IMG/VR virus record: IMGVR_UViG_3300042905_000049
Coordinates: 1-34,698 of that record
Strand: one strand, 5' to 3'
Length of the DNA stretch: 34,698 bases
Origin: a virus
Under the pieces are notes generated by a model. That model saw only the letters and a list, made by a program, of their open reading frames with translations. It searched no databases and was not told the origin of the DNA. The translations under genes and the position numbers were made by a program. Shown one piece after another: positions 31,001 to 34,698 of the stretch (position 1 is the stretch's first letter; every line of letters begins with the position of its first letter).

Positions 31001-32001
31001 CTATGATGGGCGCACCAGATGATGAATGGGAACGTAACGCTGCATTAACGGATAACATGGAGCAGTGGTCTCGTTATGCTCGTTTCCATATCCCAAATGA
31101 AGTATCTGAAAGACTTGGTCTTGGTAAAGACGTCGTATTCCAAATACCTTGGGGATTTGGCCCGGGTGCGTTTGCTGCAAGTGGTGCGCAGTTTGCTGCT
31201 ATGTTGGCTGGAACAATTACTCCTATTGAGGCAGCAAGCAATATTGCATTTACGATCATGACTGATGCGTTCTTGCCATTACCAATGTCTAAAATTCCTT
31301 TTGTAGACAATAAAGTTATGTGGGTCTTGGACTCAGTTGCCCCTACCGTAATTCGTCCATTCATTGAATGGGTTGCAAACATAAACGGTGTTGGGCAGGC
31401 AATTAACAGCGCTTCTCAACGTCGTATGGGTGACGCCTATACAGGCGGTGACCGCATTCCAGAAATCTACAAAGATGTAGCTGATGGTTTATACGAATCA
31501 ACTCATGGCGCTTTTGATATATCTCCAAACACAATGTACTTCTTCACAAACAGTTACCTTGATGGTGTAGCTAAGATTGCAGAGTTGATGTATTCGTGGA
31601 CTAATCTTGGTAAAGGTGAAAAAGAATTTAATCCTAAGACAGACCTGCCATTGTTTGGTTCGTTCTTTGGCGCTAAGACCAACGTTGATTCTCGTGAGTA
31701 CGGCAAGATAGAGCAAAAAATTAAAGAGATAGATAAACGTTTAGTTACTCTAGATAAACGAAACCCTGCTCTTTATGCGGAGTTTGTAGCTGAAAATCCT
31801 TTGTATCCAAGCATTGTTGAACAGTACCAATCAGCGCAAGGTGAGCTTAATGAAATGCGTCAACGGGCTACCGAGATTCGGAACAATAAATACTTGGCTA
31901 TAAAAGATCGAGATGCGTTGTTAAAGCTGGTTATCCTTGAACAAAATATGCTCAAGTACCGCCTTGTACAAGACTTTAAAGCTATGGGGCTAGAGCGCTA
32001 A
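25027..32001 (+). CDS. Giant polyvalent virion protein with HExxH metallopeptidase motif
   Basis: This is a 2324-residue protein. Visible parts: NFFDQFD twice (residues 3-9 and 23-29); a hydrophobic Ala/Gly segment (about 139-182); Ala-rich helices to about 390; linker sequence; the zincin motif HEVAH at 1057-1061 with Glu1114 in SPFEFIAYAM as a possible third ligand; a block around 1640-1735 with TVDLSKYKGANSKYIF and HTRFNYNFAPKDFVVNTLTN that resembles large polyvalent-protein domains such as LPD38; SQQGEWGKVMGAFYMFSKPS near 1905; a hydrophobic span near 1975-1995; and a charged C-terminus. Such giants are ejected with DNA in short-tailed phages, in the T7 gp16 position. The peptidase may cut host proteins, peptidoglycan crosslinks or virion proteins. 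It overlaps the convergent minus gene by four bases. Confidence 0.82.
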   Translation: MANFFDQFDAEQEKEKEQKPSQNFFDQFDEPVKKVATPKATGPKGKDTTQLPDDDETGDFMRGIYNYLPQLQETYGGAKVFTGMGLKKLGATETGQSLIESGKESMDIGESKQMTRESDSLTRAWEKGIGTVVTDWLPYNIGSGVASVAETLAVMGIGAGVGAVAGAGAGAIPGAVGAAVSKTLVKKGIVEAAENIIETEAKKALAAGATKQAAKVAGETAGAKFIESQSKNVLIAASEMAAKAYGKAGAKSYGATAAMAGQAGLYGTGETTSRAVNEAEKAGMDIDDIEYGRLATAAAVHSVADFFINKIGVDALKIGEKATQSLILDISKRIAVTGLKQIPAEEIQTMAERYGAKLSLTDAEALREYVDTAGAAFAMSVGPGTVGGAKTHYVNKLQKAGTEAEAAGKTYRGDLTVNKDVIPPTIKGFDKESADLLMPATDAAGNPIVADVAAPEVTETTPAPKKTRAPKITAEGVTPESIQAANDYVGKIDGGETIKQSEYRQIARAVGLSIPVGTKNSEAVELIRNHLAQQGAPDATGINTQAGGAGAGVAALANQSQTAAGTAGSQPGGVVSTGTNAGANLAGAKQQPITLISPVTQRIIADEHNEGATPAELITKYGNSPEVAAAIDQYIKTLPPAGETLGTETTETEQTKAEGKQPPSTLSAKRPTTVKGWLQHFLKTGETDPKLAAIQQDSHPAFVADPDVTPEQNAKDAMELGQRYEAEAEAERVRLLNESTGNGALKKEDIYARYDAEQERKQTEAEAAFGLEPTKAGSISKENRDNYDKAREEFPELPEWSDLSAVDKDVYFENVRYGNMPEHRKAAQALINYRKETGGRSKGYGQGATTVGEQRTIKNYEDNRNTASKMFNVSFPRWGDLSRVAQQAYLDQIVNNAGLQQDVAFAKAGEALLKENRELSDDQKKAELANINKRQEEVRKEAEQNKEELEKLRRTYGDVASTSLGRGTLQLSKSVIEHLQKGRLGLALQDVSDTLKKNSDSRNKMFGYVANLLGNLGLKTKIEFTDRLPDGDLGIYDPYTDTITLSLSGLTVPTLLHEVAHAATVRVMYMYMNGQKNQLTERQIKGVEQILTIMRQTQFELQGDYPEAFTSPFEFIAYAMTDKFFQADLAEQGIDYAEFSALDIAAKLKLGTEDIFTILPTEKSQWSAFKKAMAGIFKVPAGALKSPNFMVELSGAFEDILSVPTEPINLETLSAKKPKGQQPTVPKTAESRETGLYEKDKNYEPSNKEKYGVDTAGDLSRLGKIKRAFSRHGWRDFVTKAQSRRQHIRAYENELNMAGLLNRDPTGAFNNVSEKQDLALNQGVRFAIDYLQQPLQKLHDTFNNWLLTSNQNTEKGLDQFHRLAEMFGATERRFAKWITSVPLSKTQNLTHNGKPISAAERRIQLMGDPRTGVDGLIHKVALNDQQKAAIRKELEYLATNHADALGDSPRISEKMRQRFAKNPKHKGIDTDKNAPIYNALGIEEATVNKRMTEFLAKSKEEQALIKEMFDQVKIITDATAELNKIGNYWSMPVSNIVGIYNYQYYMPFKGLSKHTKVDDMIDPNSKMNGAEMQDEIHAAEGRFSTSDNPLLQMIYDGYRAASRAGRKDFTQSVENAVEPTTSKDAYNPTGTGVIPGRVVKTVPFWERETVDLSKYKGANSKYIFNYKADGSMNIIAIDNPKLLQAIRYPFREKTPLWDAANRITGFFGSMHTRFNYNFAPKDFVVNTLTNAWNAATSEKIGPLGAAAYLKDVAMAVTKNGLGKAMNIAVLEEIGSAGSKKVMSDMAAKDPFIRDMLEMIRYGGKSTYMESFSLKSNLETLSENSFGKNNIITDPISATKLLDSWNNMFEFTSRTAMYSLYKERALKQNIADGMSDKKGPNGELSPAERAAAEEAAAFTLNLANFSQQGEWGKVMGAFYMFSKPSATGAVRALESVLPAFTSVKRAMQDLPPVIANNPTAKAKYEETFRIRKRNASFMTGSLIAMGGGLFALSMMGAPDDEWERNAALTDNMEQWSRYARFHIPNEVSERLGLGKDVVFQIPWGFGPGAFAASGAQFAAMLAGTITPIEAASNIAFTIMTDAFLPLPMSKIPFVDNKVMWVLDSVAPTVIRPFIEWVANINGVGQAINSASQRRMGDAYTGGDRIPEIYKDVADGLYESTHGAFDISPNTMYFFTNSYLDGVAKIAELMYSWTNLGKGEKEFNPKTDLPLFGSFFGAKTNVDSREYGKIEQKIKEIDKRLVTLDKRNPALYAEFVAENPLYPSIVEQYQSAQGELNEMRQRATEIRNNKYLAIKDRDALLKLVILEQNMLKYRLVQDFKAMGLER

Positions 32002-32204
32002 CGAAGACGCCAAGCGCGGACTCCAAGGTGGTTGTCCTTGTGCGTAACATAGCACTTGACTCTTACGTTGGCGCGCTTGGCTCCACTTTCTAGGGCGTAG
32101 ATTATCTCGGCAGGGCGCAAGGTGGGGATGAAGAAACTCTCCCCCACCTCCATTGCATCAAATGGAAATATCCACTCTGGTTCTTTGATATCACTTGGAC
32201 TCAT
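31998..32204 (-). CDS. Small conserved phage protein with PFDAMEVGESFFIP motif
   Basis: This 68-residue protein starts at ATG 32204. A longer in-frame opening to 32306 is rejected because it runs backwards through the helicase gene. SDIKEPEWIFPFDAMEVGES, then FFIPTLRPAEIIYALESGAK and a C-terminal GVRAWRLR, is a family I know from phage replication regions. Its MEVGESFF core often follows a helicase or primase. The function is unknown; a small nucleic-acid-binding or regulatory factor is possible. It overlaps the primase gene by 14 bases, so it is translationally coupled. The stop overlaps the giant gene's stop by four bases. Confidence 0.72.
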   Translation of the reverse strand: MSPSDIKEPEWIFPFDAMEVGESFFIPTLRPAEIIYALESGAKRANVRVKCYVTHKDNHLGVRAWRLR

Positions 32205-34698
32205 CAAACCACTCGCCAGGAATCTCAGTCTTAAACCAATAGAGATATGCAGGATCGACAGCAATCGCTGACTTCCACCCGGTAGTGAGGCGTCCCTTCT
32301 TGTCATCTATAAGAATCTTCTTCTCACGCATGTCAAACTCAAACTCACGTAGACTGACTTGGCGCTCTGACAAGAATTTCTTGAACTCAGTCTTAGACAC
32401 TTGCAAGAGACCTTCTTCACTGACGATGCGCCCTACAAGCTGGCCCCGTGGCTCCATGGTGACCTTGCCATCTTTAAGCACAAGTATGTTGCCCATGTTC
32501 TTGTTGATGAAGTCGCCAAGCAGAGATGGGTAGTCTGTGCGGTTAACCTTCACAACATTGTCTCTGATCTCAATCATCTTTAACACCGTGTGATGGTAGA
32601 TGCGTTCAAGGTCGTAGGCTGTGACGTTGTGTTCGTTGGCAATAGTGCCGCCACCAAATGTTGCGCCAACCAAGTTTTGGTAGAAGCGGTACTCAGCGTA
32701 AATGCCAAAGTCTTTCTCAAACCTCTCGTCCCATTTGGCGATATGGTCTAGCACATAGTTGTCACCGCCGCGCAGAACTTCTTTGATGTACATTGGACCT
32801 GCGTGTCCGTAGTTGAAGCGGAACGCATCAAAGATGTATTTACCAAGCCTGCCTTCTTTGTTGAGCAGTTCGGGTCTATGGATCAAGAACTCAATTACAC
32901 GAGCTGCTTCACCATCAGGGCTAGCCTTCAGAGAGTCAAGCTTACCGTAGACAGAGTGGTTGTTAGTTAGCATAGCAATCAGCGATGCAGACATCTCGTA
33001 CTCACGCTCAGCGTTGACTGAACCTTGCATACGAACCTTGGCCTTGCCGTTTGATATGTCGTGGATCAACTTGCCTAACTCTTTAGGATCTTTATCGCCA
33101 ACCTCATCAAGCCCAAACAAAATACTGTGCAAGCCAAGGTAACGACCAGTCAAGCCGTTGTCGGTAGCCCTCACAATGCTCAAGTCTTTAGGATGCCCAA
33201 AGATGCTCAAACCCGCATACATAGCGCCCGTCTTGGCATTGCCAGAGCGCCCAGTAAGGCTCACAGTCACGCCTGAAGTTGACGTATATGGCATCAATGG
33301 AGAACCAAATCCGCACATAGAAGCAAAGGCATGCAGTTCAAACTCCGGCTTGTTTAAATAGTCCATCGACTCACGCCAACGTGCAAACGTACCAGCTTGC
33401 GTAAGATGCCTAGACAGTCCGCGAACCCATGGAGATGATGGTGCATCAAGAACTTCACCTGACAGTGTGTATTCTTTCTTGCCAATAACAAAACTACGAT
33501 TGTCCCAGTTAGAGTTATCAGATGTACGATCTTCTGTCCATCCCATCTGCATGCGCATCTGTAGCGCCTTGTCAGTTGTCTGGAGGTACTGCCCCCATTT
33601 GATGATGTAGTTCATAAGGTGTTGGTCGTTTACTGATGCAAACAATACGCCATTGCTGGTCGTGATCGCTTTGAACGCTTCCTTGGCGTAGACGCTTTTC
33701 ATAGGAAGCAAGAAGTCACGATATCCGTCGTGTGGTAACTCATAGCGCATCTGCAAGCACTCGCCATCATGTGGGCTGATCATGCGTGTCAGTGGATAGA
33801 GATCGCTAGAGAGAATCAGGATTGGATCGTCTTGGTGCTTAGCGCCCTTCTTGTCGACCTTGGGTGGCGGCACAAAGTAAATGCCTCCGTTTACTCCTCG
33901 GACGTAGGGGTACAGGTAGTCTGGGAAATCAGGAACTTTTTGGGTATTCGGGACTTCCCAAACTGCGTCCTCTTTATTTGTCGCGGCGGCTGGCTTGAAC
34001 TGTTTACCCAACACAATTGGACTTGTGATCCTTCCTCTGTGCTGACATCCCTCGCAACGGCTTGGGTAGTTATCGATGAACCACTCACAGGTTCTCGGAG
34101 CAGGAAAGCGGCTGGCCTTATCTTCTGTATCTTCATAGGTGTACTTTGGGTGTTCGTTGGAAAACTCATGGATAGCGGTTGCGCCATCATCACAAAACTT
34201 AGCGATGGATAAACCTGCAAACCACAACGGCTCTTCTAAGGTCTTTGCGTTGTCGCACATGAATTTAATCTGTGCGCAACCACCTTCATCATCAACACTC
34301 TTTTGTGCCAGTACCTCAAATGATTTTGCAAAGTTGTCTAGCTTAAGAATTGCTTTAGTGTCTTCATCGATACCCTTGGGAATGCTTGCAAGAATATCTT
34401 CCGCTTCAATCTCTTCTTGTGTCTGTTGAACTACGGGCGCTGCTGGTGCAACGCCAAGGAAGTCTTTGAACTCGTTCCAGCTATAGACGTGAATCTCATC
34501 ACTGACAACTGACGTTGGCTCTGGTGGATCAAACTTGTGATTGAACGTCTCAGGTGCGCGCATGATACGTGCGGCATCTGCAGTAACCACTGGGTCAATA
34601 GATATATGCTGAAGGCATAGCGCTTTGAATTTCTCAGCGGCTAGCTTCCATTCATCTTTGGGGATGTCCTCATCCATGATCCAGTAAGCGTGAACCCC
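32191..34698 (-). CDS. Primase-polymerase plus DUF927-like helicase (5' end off window)
   Basis: The frame is open to the right edge, so the N-terminus lies outside. The visible start, GVHAYWIMDEDIPKDEWKLA, and VVTADAARIMRAPETFNHKF are the end of an archaeo-eukaryotic-type phage primase domain. A Cys cluster CEWFIDNYPSRCEGCQH (about 34041-34090) may bind zinc. The C-terminal half carries a Walker A-like GRSGNAKTG (about 33226-33255) and a Walker B ILFGLDEVGD (about 33097-33126), in a DUF927-type P-loop helicase domain. Ala replaces the usual Gly before the Walker Lys. The enzyme would prime and unwind phage DNA. It reads opposite to the virion genes, as early and late genes often do. Confidence 0.83.
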   Translation of the reverse strand, partial: GVHAYWIMDEDIPKDEWKLAAEKFKALCLQHISIDPVVTADAARIMRAPETFNHKFDPPEPTSVVSDEIHVYSWNEFKDFLGVAPAAPVVQQTQEEIEAEDILASIPKGIDEDTKAILKLDNFAKSFEVLAQKSVDDEGGCAQIKFMCDNAKTLEEPLWFAGLSIAKFCDDGATAIHEFSNEHPKYTYEDTEDKASRFPAPRTCEWFIDNYPSRCEGCQHRGRITSPIVLGKQFKPAAATNKEDAVWEVPNTQKVPDFPDYLYPYVRGVNGGIYFVPPPKVDKKGAKHQDDPILILSSDLYPLTRMISPHDGECLQMRYELPHDGYRDFLLPMKSVYAKEAFKAITTSNGVLFASVNDQHLMNYIIKWGQYLQTTDKALQMRMQMGWTEDRTSDNSNWDNRSFVIGKKEYTLSGEVLDAPSSPWVRGLSRHLTQAGTFARWRESMDYLNKPEFELHAFASMCGFGSPLMPYTSTSGVTVSLTGRSGNAKTGAMYAGLSIFGHPKDLSIVRATDNGLTGRYLGLHSILFGLDEVGDKDPKELGKLIHDISNGKAKVRMQGSVNAEREYEMSASLIAMLTNNHSVYGKLDSLKASPDGEAARVIEFLIHRPELLNKEGRLGKYIFDAFRFNYGHAGPMYIKEVLRGGDNYVLDHIAKWDERFEKDFGIYAEYRFYQNLVGATFGGGTIANEHNVTAYDLERIYHHTVLKMIEIRDNVVKVNRTDYPSLLGDFINKNMGNILVLKDGKVTMEPRGQLVGRIVSEEGLLQVSKTEFKKFLSERQVSLREFEFDMREKKILIDDKKGRLTTGWKSAIAVDPAYLYWFKTEIPGEWFDESK

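Noticed and set aside
1-32001. Search for a tape-measure protein and chaperone frameshift
   Set aside because: The two long proteins lie at the end of the tail module with core-protein features, and no overlapping chaperone pair or slippery site was seen ahead of them.
31998-32306. Longer version (102 residues) of the small minus-strand protein
   Set aside because: The extra N-terminal part overlaps the end of the primase-helicase gene and looks non-coding; the ATG at 32204 starts the conserved part.
33769-34212. Plus-strand frame of 147 residues opposite the primase gene
   Set aside because: It is antisense to a well-supported conserved protein, has no ribosome site, and shows no recognisable family.

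Overview
The window is part of a tailed double-stranded DNA bacteriophage genome. It holds one long plus-strand run of virion and lysis genes (1 to about 32,000) and the 3' part of a minus-strand replication module (about 32,000 to the right edge). Genes are packed with stop-start overlaps of the ATGA or TAATG kind or gaps of a few bases, and no cellular genes, tRNAs, insertion sequences or CRISPR arrays were seen. There is no tail sheath, tape-measure or tail-assembly chaperone pair. Instead there are adaptor-like proteins, a nozzle-like protein, a T7 gp13-like acetyltransferase-fold protein and two very large internal or ejection-type proteins. This suggests a short-tailed (podovirus-like) particle. 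The host cannot be read from the sequence. The lysis genes (3TM holin and GH108 lysozyme) suggest a Gram-negative, probably proteobacterial host. Several small proteins resemble ones I know from environmental, mainly aquatic, phage genomes.

Layout. (1) 1-838: C-terminal part of the major capsid protein, a strong terminator, then a promoter-like site and a 5' untranslated inverted repeat. (2) 839-4912: a possible capsid-decoration protein, then many very short Lys/Gly-rich proteins, with an adaptor-like protein and a zinc-ribbon protein among them. (3) 4915-9535: an SU10-type adaptor and a series of small beta-rich virion proteins, one of which is a protein of about 13 ALTGV repeats. (4) 9549-13717: three tandem fibre or adhesin paralogues made of FN3 and glycine-rich domains, followed by a Tfa-like protein. 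(5) 13743-16375: a 2OG-Fe(II) oxygenase-like protein and a lysis block with a 30-residue membrane peptide, a one-TM protein, a GH108 lysozyme and a 3TM holin. (6) 16385-21414: a nozzle or tail-tube protein, a small virion protein, a cupin, a 581-residue conserved phage protein and a GNAT-like protein. (7) 21411-32001: a 1204-residue protein with 21 consecutive Gly-rich heptads and a 2324-residue polyvalent protein with an embedded HExxH metallopeptidase motif. (8) Minus strand: a primase plus DUF927-type helicase whose N-terminus lies off the window, and a 68-residue protein.

How the parts may work together (inference): the order nozzle, GNAT-like protein, large protein, giant protein mirrors T7 genes 12, 13, 14/15 and 16. 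The last two are therefore good candidates for internal proteins ejected into the cell. The fibres, Tfa-like chaperone and small beta proteins would form the adsorption apparatus. The lysis genes sit inside the tail module and would be expressed with it. Terminase, portal, scaffold or protease, and the rest of replication must lie outside the window.
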